Assembly: GCF_933775445.1 (NCBI RefSeq)
Contig: NC_065878.1
Coordinates: 4,734,001-4,798,000 of the forward strand
Reading direction: 5' to 3'
DNA: 64,000 bases
Origin: Argentina anserina
Taxonomy: Eukaryota > Streptophyta > Magnoliopsida > Rosales > Rosaceae
This document shows, piece after piece, positions 1-11,250 of the stretch. Position numbers and translations under genes: made by a program. Under the pieces are notes generated by a model. It searched no databases and was not told where the DNA came from. It worked only from the letters and a program-made list of their open reading frames with translations. The stretch's first letter is position 1. Each line of letters begins with the position of its first letter.

Positions 1-217
1 CAATTTTCGTGAAGGAAGTTTTCAGAAATGAGCGACGGAGTAACAGTCGACTCCCGCGTCACGGAAACGTAACTTTTTTCAAACTTTGATTTCCGAAGAC
101 AGTTTCATTTTTGAATCGACAAAGTAGTGAAGTGAAACAAATGCGATTTAATAATTTTATGAAATTATTAATTTCTAAGAATTCGTATAATTTGATCCCG
201 AAAAATCGGGTTGTTAC
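1..217 (+). repeat. 3' end of a Ty3/gypsy-type LTR (fragment)
   Basis: The stretch ends in ATCGGGTTGTTACA at about 204-217, the kind of terminus shared by LTRs of several plant Ty3 chromovirus families, which begin TGTAACA and end TGTTACA. No open frame is present and the left part lies outside the window. Family assignment is by terminus only. Confidence 0.4.
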
Positions 218-417
218 AACAAAAGAATCGAAGCAGAAGAATGCAATAAGGAGAAAGAGCTAAATTGATATGTATGACCACTATTCTAAAAAGCGGTCAC
301 CTATGCGGCGTCTAGGAGTTAGGAGGTTGGTCACCGCCGCGATTTTTACCTCGGTGGCCATCTTTGGCATTTTGCAAATTAGACAATTAAAAATCAGTTG
401 ACTAAAAAAACCTAAAA

Positions 418-590
418 GTACATGAGATTTAGTATTACATTTGTTTTATAATTTATCTTTTGTACTATTTATTTTTGTATGGATTTTACACTTCAGTTAT
501 TGTGAATTTAGACTATTTTAAAAATTAATATTGAGCATCATTATATATTTTAATCATAAAAATAATTTAAATACATGTATAAACACCTTA
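418..590 (+). repeat. Direct repeat, copy 1
   Basis: From GATTTAGTATTACATTTG onward, about 165 bp is nearly the same as 1613-1780: the same order of words, with scattered substitutions and small indels. The repeats bracket about 1.0 kb without a gene. This fits two copies of one element fragment or two ends of a decayed element. No termini could be assigned. Confidence 0.65.
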
Positions 591-1612
591 TCCATACGGC
601 GCCTGAGAAACATCATGACCTGAGCTTTCACCTCTGGGGATGCTTGGTCCTCTTTTTCTTTTAGAGGTTTGATGGCAGGAGTATATTTCTTTCTTATGAA
701 TGTGATTTACACATCTGACACCCATCAATGATACTCAGTGTCATGAGCATCAAGGATGCCAAACTCTGTTCAAGCAACTTAACAGACATCTATAAGAGTA
801 AATATCGAAGATGTTAGTTTCGAATAAACGAAACAAGTTTGAATAAATAAACTATTTCAGAACAATTGTACGAGTCTAATCGATGCGAATTTGCGGCTAT
901 GACTACCACGATCGAAATTTTCTTTTATTATTCTTCCCTTTTTTCATATATAGTTACACACACGACTACGAATGGTAACAATGACACTCCCAGCCGCTCC
1001 TAAAACTCAATATCAATTGAGTGGCGAGTTCCCCTGATATCTACCCGAGAAGTAGAAAAATCGGGTTGACTAGAAAATAAAGTTAGAAAGTCCCTAATGC
1101 AAGACAAAAATCTAATAGAATTAAATTTCATTGAAAATAAGAACTTTAATATATAAATTTACGTTGAATAGGAAAAGTCTTAAATTTTCATCTTATTCTC
1201 TTCTTTTCCTCTTCACGGCATCAACCTTGAAACTTTGGTCTTCAAATCTTGGTGTGACGGTTGAGGAGGTTAAGACCACCATGGGGCAGCGGTCGGACAT
1301 GGGGCTAAGTTGGAGGCCGGCAGCTCTAGAAGAAGGTGCAGCCGGTCGAAAGAAAAAAAAATATAGGGTTTAGATTTTTTTTTTCGGGTTCTAGGCTTAG
1401 GAACTCAAAGCTAGAGTAACGTGCTAGATAACGTGAAACAGTAGAATGAATTCGAGAGAATAACTGTAATTTTATTGATAGATATGGAGTCTTATATATA
1501 GGCATTACATCAAAAATCTCGATGAATCTGGGACAAGATTATTCTTGAACTAGCTATGTTATACTAATTAGCACAAGATACACTAAGAATATCTAGAAGA
1601 TGATTCTCTTTC

Positions 1613-1780
1613 AACAAGATTTAGTATTACATTTGTTTTATAATTTATCATTTGTTCTAATATTTTTCTATGGACTTTGCACTTAAGTTATTGTGAATTT
1701 AGACTATTTTTAAAATTAATATTGAGCATCATTATATATTTTTAATCATAAAAATAATTTAAATATATATATAAATATAA
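1613..1780 (+). repeat. Direct repeat, copy 2
   Basis: Second copy of the repeat at 418-590, same orientation. Shared landmarks are ATTGTGAATTTAGACTATTT and TTGAGCATCATTATATATTT. Confidence 0.65.
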
Positions 1781-1967
1781 ATAAATATTTCATAATTCGA
1801 AATCGCATAGATGTTACGAGGTGGCTGTCCATCTGCACACCGCCAAACGCTTTTTTGAATCTTGCGTATGAGTACTATTTACGTGACTAATATAAGTTTT
1901 TTGTACAATATTACTTAATTACTTAATTGTCATGTAGACTCATCATTAACAGACCAAAGGCTTTAAG

Positions 1968-2498
1968 TAGGAGTGGGCACGGGACGGGATAAGGCTCATC
2001 TCACGTCATGTACCACTCTTTTGAATCGGGACGGGATCGAGACGGGACGAAGGTTTTTAAGAATGCATCCCACTCGGGATTAATCCCGGTTGGGACGGGA
2101 CGGGACAAATCCCATCTTCCTATGAAGTTAAATAAAAACCTATATTTTTATTTTTTTCATAACAAACATTTAATAATGAAATTTTAACAAAAAAATACAT
2201 ATTATGTTAAAAATATTATAATTTACCATTATTATTTGAGTTGATATAATTTTGGAGTTATTAAGAACATAAATTAGTTTCATTTTGATATAAATATATA
2301 TAAGAATTTTTAAGTTTTCATTAAAGGTGGGACGGGACGGGACGAAGCGGGATAGAAATTATTCGTCCCACGTCCCATCCCACTATTATGAAGCGGGACG
2401 GAATCGGGACGGGACAAACGTTTTTAGACCTCCATCCCGTCCCGTCCCTATGAATTTCGGGACGGGATCGAGATTTCCGTTTTTTATGCCCACCTCTA
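1968..2498. mobile_element. hAT-type MITE, about 530 bp
   Basis: The ends are imperfect inverted repeats: TAGGAGTGGGCA at the left and TGCCCACCTCTA at the right. They are flanked by the direct duplication CTTTAAGT (1961-1968 and 2499-2506; the boundary base T/A is ambiguous by one). An 8-bp duplication and TAG-type ends fit the hAT superfamily. GGGACGGGA-type motifs crowd both subterminal regions on both strands, as expected of transposase-binding repeats. There is no transposase frame, so the element is non-autonomous. Confidence 0.8.
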
Positions 2499-2514
2499 CT
2501 TTAAGTCTTACTAA

Positions 2515-3370
2515 GAGCAAATGCACCGGGGCTGGCAAGACCATGATTTAGCTTCCTAATCAGGATTTTGTCAAAAGCATCGCTTGTTCATTGCGACATT
2601 GCCCGATCAAAACCTAGTCGACCAGGCCCGTAGTCAATTCTTGACTCTTCACCAAGTCGGGCAAAATGATGGGTCCCGTAGTCAATTCAACCTCCCCACT
2701 TTGACCCTGTTGAACTTCTTCAGTTTTTCAGTTGAAAAGGAGACTTAGAAAAGAAAAAAAAAACAGGCTCCTCAGTGGAGACCCAATATGCCCCACGCTT
2801 CGCGTCTATAAACTCTGCGAGATAGAGAAGATCAACACCTGATGGTGATGGCGGTGAGGTCGACGACGATACGAAAGAACATGGATGACCATGGCTCCAC
2901 CTGGTCGTGGACGTTGACGCCATCGAGGCTCTGAGTATTTTTTTTTTGTTGTCATTGAGGCTTTGAGCTTTTGAATCAGTAATTGGTAAAGCTGGAAGAA
3001 AGAAATGGGTTGAAGTGGATTTAGAGTTTTTTGGGGGTAGAGGTTTGACGTTTTGGTGTTGAAGAAGGTTGGAGAAAGTTTTGGTAGATGATGAGATCGA
3101 CAAGATTTCTGCTGGAATGAGAAAACCCTAAGCTAGACTCCAAAGAGAAATACCCATACTCAATCAAGAATGAAGAGAGATGAAAGCCAAGCATAACTGA
3201 AGAAGGGCAAAATTGAGAAGAAGAAAAAGTATGATCGGGAGGTAAATATTTTGCCATTTCCTTTGCCTCCACGGGTGTATAAAGAAATGAAAGGCAAAAG
3301 CAAATTTAATGAAATGGGAAGCAAAATCTTTCCTTTGTCTTTGCCATTGGTCTCTGCGGTGCATTTGCTC
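2515..3370. mobile_element. PIF/Harbinger-type non-autonomous element, 856 bp
   Basis: Perfect 14-bp terminal inverted repeats GAGCAAATGCACCG (left) and CGGTGCATTTGCTC (right) are flanked by TAA at 2512-2514 and 3371-3373. A 3-bp TAA/TTA duplication is the PIF/Harbinger signature. Several short minus-strand ORFs inside (2720-3394) have no recognisable domain and are not called as genes. It begins 16 bp after the neighbouring hAT-type MITE ends. Confidence 0.75.
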
Positions 3371-3444
3371 TAATGTTATGCATGGATTAATCAAACTACT
3401 TTTTTTTAATCAAGAAGTCAAAATATATTATTGCTCAGTGAACA

Positions 3445-5478
3445 TGATACACCACTAATATTTTACAAATCATTGCGATTATAGTTTTATCTTTTACTCG
3501 GAACGAGAGTCGTACTAAGTATGACGACTCTAAAAGTTGACTTTTCAATGTGTAAGTTTTCCGATGAAACTTTTTCACGAAAATTGTAGGGCTCGTCGAT
3601 ACGAATTCGTAGACACGCAACACACCTGAATAGGAGTTCGTACGAAAAAGTTACGAATCATGAAGTGTTTTGGGAATTTTTGAAAAATAGTATAAATAGG
3701 GGGATTAAAGGAGAGAAAATCAGAAATTTTCAAATTCTCCCGCAAATGTTCATCCTGAACCTGTGATCAGCTCCGACGCCGATCTCCACCATTCGGTCAT
3801 CAATCAACGAGCCACCGGTTCAATTCGAACCGTCTTGTCATTTCTAGTCAATCCATATAGGTCTCACGCCGCGCCTACCGCCATACACGGCGCAGTCACC
3901 ACCGCAAATTTTCAGCCGAAAGTCAACGCCGCTGCCGGCGTTTTCGGCCGACTTCGGAGCTCGGGATTTCTGCTAATCAACGTGATCCTTCATTATGGGC
4001 ATGATTTGATCGGAGTTGGGCGACGAATCAAGCTTGATCACAATCTTTAAAACGGTGCACTGTTCCGACATTCCCTTGCGTTTTCCGGCCACTTCCCGGC
4101 CGATCTGAGCTTTGATGCCGTCGTAAAAAAATATTTGTTTTCTGATGATCTATAACTTTCATGTTGGAGTCGAGTCATATGAGGTTGTGGATTTAGATTA
4201 TCGTTATAAGGCTTTGGGTTAATTTAATGTTGGTTGTGATGTGTTTGTATCGTTTGATAGTCATGTGTTAAGAATGTGATTGTTTGATTTGATAATTGAT
4301 ATGGTGTTGTGTACTTGACGAATGATGGTTAGGATATTACTTATGTGTGTCGGTTGTGATGATGTGATTGTGATATATGAATCAAAATGGTTATGAGGTT
4401 TGCGTTGTTAAGGTGAGTGTTGTAGGTCGGTGGTAAATGTTTTGTGATACCGGCATTTATCCTTGCTCATTGGCGGTTGTGGGTTCTGTAGTTTCAGTTG
4501 GTTGGAGTGATTGGCTTGGTAGAGAATTGAACTACGAATGGCTTGATCCGTTTTATACGGTATGTAGGCAGCCCAACTAAGGTTTAGGTGCAGCCACAAA
4601 TATTCTAAATTAGAATATGGGTTATTATTGTTTATATCGTTAGATAATTAGTATGACGTTAATTATTTCTCTTATCAGAATTAGTGTTAGGATCGTGAGA
4701 TTTATTGTCAGGTAAAGGTGTGCGGGTAAACGCCGAGTGTTGTGTGATCGTTCAGGTTATGGTTTCGGTTATCTCCGTTAGTCGGATTGATTGGCTTCGG
4801 CGTTTACGAGTGAGACTCGGGGTGCAGTGAGATATGATATTGACTAGTGGGGCTAGTCTTCCGATGTTATGATTTAGACTAGTGGGGCTAGTCCGTTTGG
4901 GGAATCAGAAGAGAGTGAATGTACCGGCAAAATCGAAAGAGAGTAGATGAACCAGAAGCGGTGTTGATATTACTGAGTCACTAGAAAAGAGTGGATGTAC
5001 TAGCAGACTCCTGATAGAGATTATAAAGGAGAGGACCAGTGACTCGCTGAGTGTCATGTGGTCTCGTGTTTGCTTCCCGAGTATACGTCGTTATAAATAT
5101 AAATTTACAGGGTTCGGTGTTTATATAATTTTTTATGATTGTTTTGACCCCGTCATCTTAGTGGGTTAGACGGTTGTGGTATAAGACGAGCTACAAGCTC
5201 CATGGGCCCAATAAGATTAGGTAACAAACAATGCATACTCTGTCATGCATTTTGAATTATATTTATGATTTTTGTTGCGAAGGTTGTGAAATTTTGCAGA
5301 GCACGGAGGCTCTAGGTGTTGAGGTTGGATTTGAGATATTTGGAGTGTCGTTTTGTGTAGGTAGAGTTAGTTACTTTCAACGGAGATTATGCCGAAATTT
5401 TGGTATACTTCCTTGAACAATGGTCCCCAAACGACTTACTCTAGATAATTAGGTTAATAATTAGGGCGGGTCGTGTCA
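3445..5478 (+). repeat. 5' LTR of decayed Ty3/gypsy element A
   Basis: It begins TGATACACC and matches 7933-9008 over about 1.1 kb; the shared landmark GACGACTCTAAAAGTTGACT occurs in both. It ends near GGGTCGTGTCA (5468-5478), after which TCAGAGC resembles part of the initiator-Met tRNA primer site common in plant Ty3 elements, though the match is shortened. The LTR is about 2.03 kb, like Tekay/Del-type chromoviruses; the lineage is inferred. Confidence 0.7.
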
Positions 5479-5831
5479 GAGCATTAGTTCCAACTATGCT
5501 TCCATTGTGATACTATGTTGTGATGGAACTTATTAATATTATTAGGATGACCATGTGGTGTAACCTCATGTTCTAAGTTTCTGATTTGATATCATCCTCA
5601 GGTACTGAGTTTTCAGAATGCCTCCATGTAGGAGTTAGCGATCTGCAAGCCGTCGAGAGGGAGAGGAAGAAAGTAATGTTGAAGGATTCATTGGCACCCT
5701 TGATTGCCTTATTAGACATGTGACTGATCGAGTGCCTGGTCAGCATAACCATCAAACTTTTAGAAATTAAAGGTTGTTGAAGCAGGAGCTTATGAGTTTA
5801 AGGGAGTTCAAGAGGCTATAGATGCGCACGA

Positions 5832-6580
5832 GTGGGATTCCGTATGGAGAGGGCATTTACGGATGCCAGGTTTCCTGAGAACCAGAGGGTGAGCATGGCG
5901 GTGTCGTTTCTAGACCGAACTGCCTATCATTGGTGGAGTGGTGTTCGAGTTGAACATGTTGGTAAGATGACTTGGGAGCAGTTCAAGACTCACTTATATG
6001 CACGATCCTTTGGTCAAGCCCACCGCAATAGGTTGCAACAAGACTTTTTGAGGTTGAACATGGGTGACATAGAAAGTGTGGTGGAGTTTGAGCAGAGGTT
6101 CACTTCTATGGCTTATCATGTTCCTCACCTGGTTCAAGATGAGCAGAGTAAGATTAGTATGTTCATTGAGGGACTTGGGGGAGTTTATGCTGATAGGATG
6201 ACAAGTAATGTGTACCCTACCCTCCTCCAGGCAGTGATCGCAGCCCTGAATATTGAGACTAGGCTGGTATCAGGAAATAGACCCCATGAGTCTAGAGGCC
6301 CCAGTCAAGGTCCAACTAAGAGACCTACATTAAGCTCTGGTTCTGGATCTTCTGGGGGTGGCAGACCCTATAGTTTGCATACCTCAATGGATTTTGGAGG
6401 ATTCTACATGTGAAACAGAGATGAGTGGCAAACGGGACATCCTATTAGTCGGCGAAGCGACGTTTTGGATCAATACTATTCATAACGTGATCGACCTCAA
6501 CGTAGATCCGTGCCCGTGACATGCTTCCACTGCGCCCAAAGTGGCCATTTCGTCAGTGTTTGGCTAAAAATCATCTCGGA
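5832..6580 (+). pseudogene. Ty3/gypsy gag relic (capsid plus broken CCHC knuckle)
   Basis: The frame at 5832-6413 carries the retrotransposon gag fold signature: aromatic-rich AYHWWSGV, then TWEQFKTHLYARSF, then SVVEFEQRFTSMAYHVP. It ends in a stop at 6411-6413. About 110 bp downstream, at 6522-6564, a nucleocapsid zinc knuckle is visible as CFHC..SGH, but a small deletion shifts the frame so that the fourth Cys is read in another frame. The start is arbitrary because the upstream part is degraded. It was the structural protein of the retroelement and is now non-functional. Confidence 0.75.
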
Positions 6581-6600
6581 TGAGGGACTCAGAAACAATC

Positions 6601-7598
6601 GCCCTTCTTATATGCAGGCGTGGCAACTCACGGCCGGACGGCCAAGCGAGGTTTTGATTTATGTGTCTATGCTAGATTTGACTTCTTCAAGTGACTGTCG
6701 GCCGTGGAAGGAACACTCTCGGCTGTTAGGTTTAGAAACCTTTGTTCGGACTCCGGCCAACAATAGCCGGGATCTTCGAAGACGTCTACTTGTTGATTGA
6801 ACTCGAATATACGGGTGATAGGCGAGAGATCGAATGGATGAAGGTACTCGCAGATCACCGTGAATATGAAGTTGAAGCGGATTCGGTTGTCGGAGCGTTG
6901 TGATGTGATGTGGGTATGAATGACAAATCGCATTGATCCAATTCAAACTGGCCGAAGGAGATCGATGGATTGACGATGTGAATCTAAATTAACAAAATAC
7001 TCCTAGGTGCAAGAAAGTAAACAATATGAATAGTAAAGACTAATAAAACTAAAATGAAAGTAAAATTACCTATGAAATGTAATTGGATATGTTGTTTGAA
7101 AGGGTTGTATATTGATTTGTTTGGTTGATGCTGGACCCTTTACAAGATTTATAGAGTGCTATTTATATAGGTCGAACCCTAGCTATACAAGTCCCATGAT
7201 GTCAAGGATGACAAATTCCTTTTAGGTTGATTCGAACATGAATGCCTTGACTCGGCTGATTTCTAAAATGGCTGGATCCGTGAAGCAAATTGATAGCTTT
7301 CCTTATGAAAATTTCTTTCCTAAACTCGTTCAGCCATGCTTATCTTTGGGCTCCGGCTTTAAGATAACTAAATGCAACAACATCTCAGCCCAATTCCATT
7401 TGTCGGTTGCATCCATTTGAACTATCCAAATAATCATGTTTGGTGGGTGTGGCATCTTGGTTGGACTTAAATCGGGACCGGGCTGTTCTGACCCTTTCCT
7501 CTTGTTAGTCTTAACCCCAGCCAAATGAGCAAGTCTTTTATATTTGGCTGAACTTCAAACAAATTTAGCAACTCATGGGGATTGCTAAATTTAGGTGC
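6601..7598. mobile_element. 998-bp insert in the gag, 8-bp flanking duplication
   Basis: AAACAATC occurs at 6593-6600 and again at 7599-7606. Gag coding resemblance stops before the first copy and resumes after the second (GQDSNQVSRA... in the next 100 bp). Close to the right end is a perfect hairpin with 11-bp arms AAATTTAGCAA and TTGCTAAATTT (7561-7571, 7582-7592). The ends lack convincing inverted repeats. An 8-bp duplication suggests hAT, but the class remains open. Confidence 0.5.
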
Positions 7599-7932
7599 AA
7601 ACAATCAGGAACTGTCCTATGCTGAGACCCAGAAATAGGGGACAAGATTCTAATCAGGTTTCTAGAGCTGCCTCAAGTGGTACACTCCATAGCTCTGGCA
7701 GGAACATAGCTCAGCGTAGAAGGGGACGTGGAGGACGTCCAGCGTCATAGACAAGGCTCCACACCAAGTTACAGCAAGAAGATTGTGCTCCTTCAAATAC
7801 TAGCAGCGTGTGATTTTATTCTCTAAGTAGTTGTTATTGCCCACGTTTAAGAGGGGATGTTTTCGCATAACTAGTATGGATATTGCGGTTACCAAAATTT
7901 CAAGGGCGAAATTTTTATAAGGACGGGAGAAT

Positions 7933-9008
7933 TGATACGCCCCAAATCTTTTACAATTCGTTGCGATTATAGTTTTATCTTTTACTCGGAACGAGAGTCG
8001 TACTAAGTATGACGACTCTAAAAGTTGACTTTTCAATGTATAAGTTTTCCGAGGAAACGTCTTTCGCGAAAGTTATAGGGCTCATCGATACGAATTTGTG
8101 GACATGTGGCACGCCTAAATTGGAGTTCGTATGAAGAAGTGTTTTAGGTATTTTTGGAAAATAGTATAAATAAGGAGATTAAAGGAGAGAGAATCAGAAA
8201 ATCAGAAATTTTCTAATTCTCCCGCCATTGTTCATCCCGACCCTGTGATCGACGCGCCATCGGTTCTATACCGTCTCATCATTTCCAGTCGATCCATCAC
8301 GCAACGCCGACAACCGTACACTTCGCAGTCACTACCGCAAGTTTGCAGCGGAAAGTCAACGCTGCTACTGGCGTTTTCCGGCAACTCCGAAGCTCGGTAT
8401 TTCTGCTAATTGATGTGATCCTTCATTCTGGGCATGATTTGATTGGAGTTGGGCTACGAATCGAGCTAGATCACGATCTTGAAATCGGTGCACTATTCTG
8501 ACATTCCTTTACGTTTTTCGGCCACTGTCCGGCTGATATGGGCTTCGATCCCGTTGTGAAAACGTTTTTTTTTCTGATGATCTATAACTTTCATGTTGCA
8601 GTCCAGTCATTTTGGAGTGGTCGGAGAATAGTGGCGCGTGCTGTCATTTTGGGAGCAGTGAGTCGCTCCATCGAGTAATATATGTCGATATGAACTTATC
8701 GATGTCTTAATAGTTGAATTTGGTTGTCGTATGAGGTTGTAGATTCAGACTAGTGTTGTAGGTTGGTGGTAAATGTGAGGGTTTGTGATACTGGCATTTA
8801 TCCTTGCTCATTGGCGGTTGTGGGTTTTGTAATTTCAGTTGGTTGGAGTGATTGGCTTGGTGGAGAATTAAACTACGAATGGCTTGATCACTTTTATACG
8901 GTACGCAGGCAGCCCAACCAAGATTTGGGTGCACCCACAAATATTCTAGATTAGAATATGGGTTATAATTGTTTATATCGTTAGATAATTAATATGACAT
9001 TAATTATT
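7933..9008 (+). repeat. 3' LTR of element A, truncated
   Basis: It begins TGATACGCCCC right after a polypurine tract and follows the 5' LTR sequence until about 9008 (corresponding to about 4676 in the 5' LTR), where the match stops abruptly. Roughly 0.8 kb of LTR is missing. Substitutions between the two LTRs are frequent, so the insertion is old. Confidence 0.75.
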
Positions 9009-9608
9009 ACTCCTCTGTCGTCAGCAAGAAGAGCCTTAACGCCGACGTTGCAAGCCCGCCTCCATCTCCAAAATCAAGAGAAAAAGCAAACCCAACGCAA
9101 GACCCACACCCATTGACACCACCAAACTCTGCCGACGGTCGATTGTCACCGTATTCAGCCTTGTGGCTGCCAACTACAATCCATTGCACGATTGTAAGAT
9201 GTCCCAACAGCCCCGCCAACAACCCAGCCCTCAGCCTCCAGGCCGTACTCTCCCCACTTCCAAAGCTCCACCTAGACAACGCACATGCAGATCTACAAAC
9301 CGCAAGGAAAGATCTATGTAGGCTTTCCAACTCCCCAACAAAACGATCAGACCAATGGAGAAGAGAGAAACGAGGGGGAGAAGGTCCTGGTGATTAAATA
9401 CAGAAGAATTAAGTTTCAATTTAAGCATGCATGCAACTTGTCATGTCTTACTGGTTTTGCGTATATTCTTCCCTTTCTATGAAATAAAGTAACGATAAGA
9501 CACAAACGTCCTCGGAAATATATACTATCTCAAACTCACACCCAAACATATCACTGGAATCATCAAAACCAATTCAAAACCAAATTGGATCACCAATTAA
9601 AAAATTCT
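9009..9608. other. Unrecognised stretch before the NPF exon
   Basis: 9009-9400 is more GC-rich than its surroundings and is open for about 100 codons on both strands, but the translations are Pro/Ser- or Gly/Ala-rich and match no family I know. It may be the 5' flank of the NPF gene or a fragment of an unrelated gene. Confidence 0.3.
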
Positions 9609-9723
9609 ATGGACAGCTCTGGCTCTTCACGCGGGCATCATAATGATGAAGATATTGAGCAAAACATCGTCAGCGAACAAAATCATTCTGAAGGAGGCTG
9701 GACTGCTGCCATCTTCATCATTT
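9609..9723 (+). pseudogene. Orphan first exon of an NRT1/PTR family (NPF) transporter
   Basis: The 115-nt exon begins ATG and encodes 38 residues that are acidic, then GGWTAAIFII, followed by a splice donor T|GTAAGC at 9724. NPF proteins (proton-coupled nitrate, peptide or hormone transporters with 12 membrane helices) start this way: a short acidic N-terminus, then GGW.TAIFII entering helix 1. The next exons, which should carry the EVAERF..YG motif, were not found downstream; copia retroelement sequence follows about 420 bp later. The gene is therefore probably truncated or split by insertions. Confidence 0.65.
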
Positions 9724-10141
9724 GTAAGCTCTGATATACACCTAGCTAGTTACTTTCCATCGTCTTAGATAATCTCGTGTTGCGCACAACTCTTTTGCTA
9801 TGGGGAAATATACATCCCGTTTTTTAACATATAGATATATTATATCAGGAAATATTCGCCTTACTTCAATTTCCCGCCATTCTTATATCGCATATGAGAA
9901 CAAACGAGAGAACTCGCCACTCTTCTCTTTGGTTGATGTCTTTCGTGTGACGGTCCTAGGGGAGTCACAATGGTTTTGAAAGGGAAGTTAATCGATTTTG
10001 TGTGTTCGCATGAGTGCACCGCTGTTTTAGGTGCGGTCATGAATATCACCGTTCTGCATCGATTTTTCTTGTGACCATATACATCACCCCTTCCAATTCA
10101 TGTCATACTTGAATCTAATCGATTTTGTGATTATTTTGCAG
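9724..10141. other. No coding signal; possible intron or element-junction DNA
   Basis: Starts with a plausible splice donor of the NPF exon and runs to the copia gag relic. No recognisable exon or element terminus. Confidence 0.3.
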
Positions 10142-10440
10142 ATGTCATCGCCATTACGATCGGATTTGGCCTTCTTGATCTTGAAGGCAAGACATACCAC
10201 CCTGGGTTTCCGACATGGAGCTCGCTTCTGAGAGCCGAAGGATTCAAGGCACGTTTGCCAACCCTCATACTGTTTTCCCACCAATGACCAAGACTCAAGC
10301 TCTCATCTTTATGAGACGTCACATCCATGCAACTCTCAAGAGGCAATACTTGAAGGTAAATGATCCTAAAGAAGTATCAGAAAACTTTGCTTGCGGTACA
10401 ACAACATTCATAATAACCACTGTTTCGGCATTTCAGGAAC
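10142..10440 (+). pseudogene. Ty1/copia gag relic
   Basis: The plus-strand reading near 10215-10390 contains ALIFMRRHIHATLKRQYLKV followed by DP: the plant copia gag motif in which an Arg/His-rich helix is followed by LK..YL.V.DP. The start and the end are lost. It belongs with the protease, integrase and RNase H relics at 11004 and 16300-17960 as one dismantled element. Confidence 0.6.
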
Positions 10441-10985
10441 ATTTTCCGACATTTTCCCAACGTTTCTAGCCCTTTTGGCCGCCTTCTGGTCCTATGCCGG
10501 CGTTTCCAGCGCCACCGCCTGATTTCTTGCCGGCATCTCCTGTCGGACCTGCAACTCCGGGCTCCATACTAGCCAGCTCCAGCCGCCGCATGCCGTTGGT
10601 TTCTGGCGAGTTTTGTTGTTTTCTTGTCATTTTTCGGCATATTTCCAACAGTTTTTCTGAGCGTTTTCCCAGTCCAAATTCCACTCAGTTTTGAATTATT
10701 TTAACATGGTTTTCTGGTTAATTTTCAGGTTTTCTCCAAGTCTGTTATCTACACTTACCGACTTTCTTTAAATGTGTTTTTACACTGGTTATCGATGGTT
10801 TTACCACCCTAGTTTACTATTTGGTATTTCACTACTTCAATACCATGTTTTACCAACTCTTTAGTTGAAGAATGTAGTACTATTTCCATGTGATACACTC
10901 GATGGGATTGCCTTTTGTTCTGATCCCCTTTCTTACAATATTATATGGTGTATTGGACAGAATTGTTCCCATGTTGCTGACTCTA
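10441..10985. other. Spacer inside the copia relic
   Basis: 10470-10640 is GC-rich (Pro/Ala-rich if translated on the plus strand) and the rest is AT-rich. Neither part shows a recognisable domain. It lies where the C-terminal half of gag would be expected. Confidence 0.3.
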
Positions 10986-11250
10986 TTAATTTTTATTATG
11001 TAGATGTCCTGCGGCGAAATCGAGTATCTAGCTGATTGCGGAACAACCCACATTGTTCTACGGCACAGACAATTTTTCATGGATCTAGTGTTTTCGGCTT
11101 CTTCGATGACTACAATGATTAGCTCAAAATCCATCATTCAAGGAAAAGACACCACTTATTTCATGTTGCCTAATGATACGACTCTCAACGTCGTTAACGC
11201 TTTTTATGTGCTGAAGTCTCGCCGCACCTTGCTATGTTTTGAGGACATAG
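10986..11250 (+). pseudogene. Ty1/copia protease-region relic
   Basis: The frame from 11004 reads LADCGTTHIVLRHRQFFMDL, then SKSIIQGKDT, then FMLPNDTTLNVVNAFYVLKS and LCFEDI. This is the copia aspartic protease, with D[S/C]G/ATTH at the catalytic Asp followed by the FxDI end. The frame is cut at 11250 by the LTR insertion, and coding resumes at 16296 with CANGFHLDT, the next segment in intact elements. Confidence 0.7.

Larger units (their letters stand above)
218..1967. other. No gene seen; repeat-derived AT-rich DNA
   Basis: No coding exon is recognisable. The stretch contains one arm of a direct repeat (about 418-590) whose partner lies at about 1613-1780. The short plus-strand ORF near 1131-1373 has no recognisable family and a low-complexity Lys-rich end, so it is not called. 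Confidence 0.5.
5479..7932 (+). mobile_element. Internal region of decayed Ty3/gypsy element A
   Basis: This lies between the two LTR copies. It carries a gag relic (5832-6580), a foreign insert (6601-7598), the gag C-terminus (about 7630-7750, reading ...RRRGRGGRPAS then stop) and a polypurine tract GGACGGGAGAAT (7921-7932) directly before the 3' LTR. Protease, reverse transcriptase and integrase are absent, so the element is a gag-only derivative or has lost pol by deletion. Confidence 0.7.

Noticed and set aside
2720..3394. Three overlapping minus-strand ORFs (60-127 codons) inside the Harbinger-type element
   Set aside because: They overlap each other in different frames, show no domain, and lie within a non-autonomous element with perfect ends.
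7561..7598. Helitron 3' end, suggested by the hairpin near the right border of the 998-bp insert
   Set aside because: No CTRR follows the hairpin, no TC start is seen, and the flanks carry an 8-bp duplication, which Helitrons do not make.
9007..9482. ORFs of 65-107 codons on both strands at 9.0-9.5 kb
   Set aside because: Both strands are open because the stretch is GC-rich; translations are low-complexity and match no family I know.
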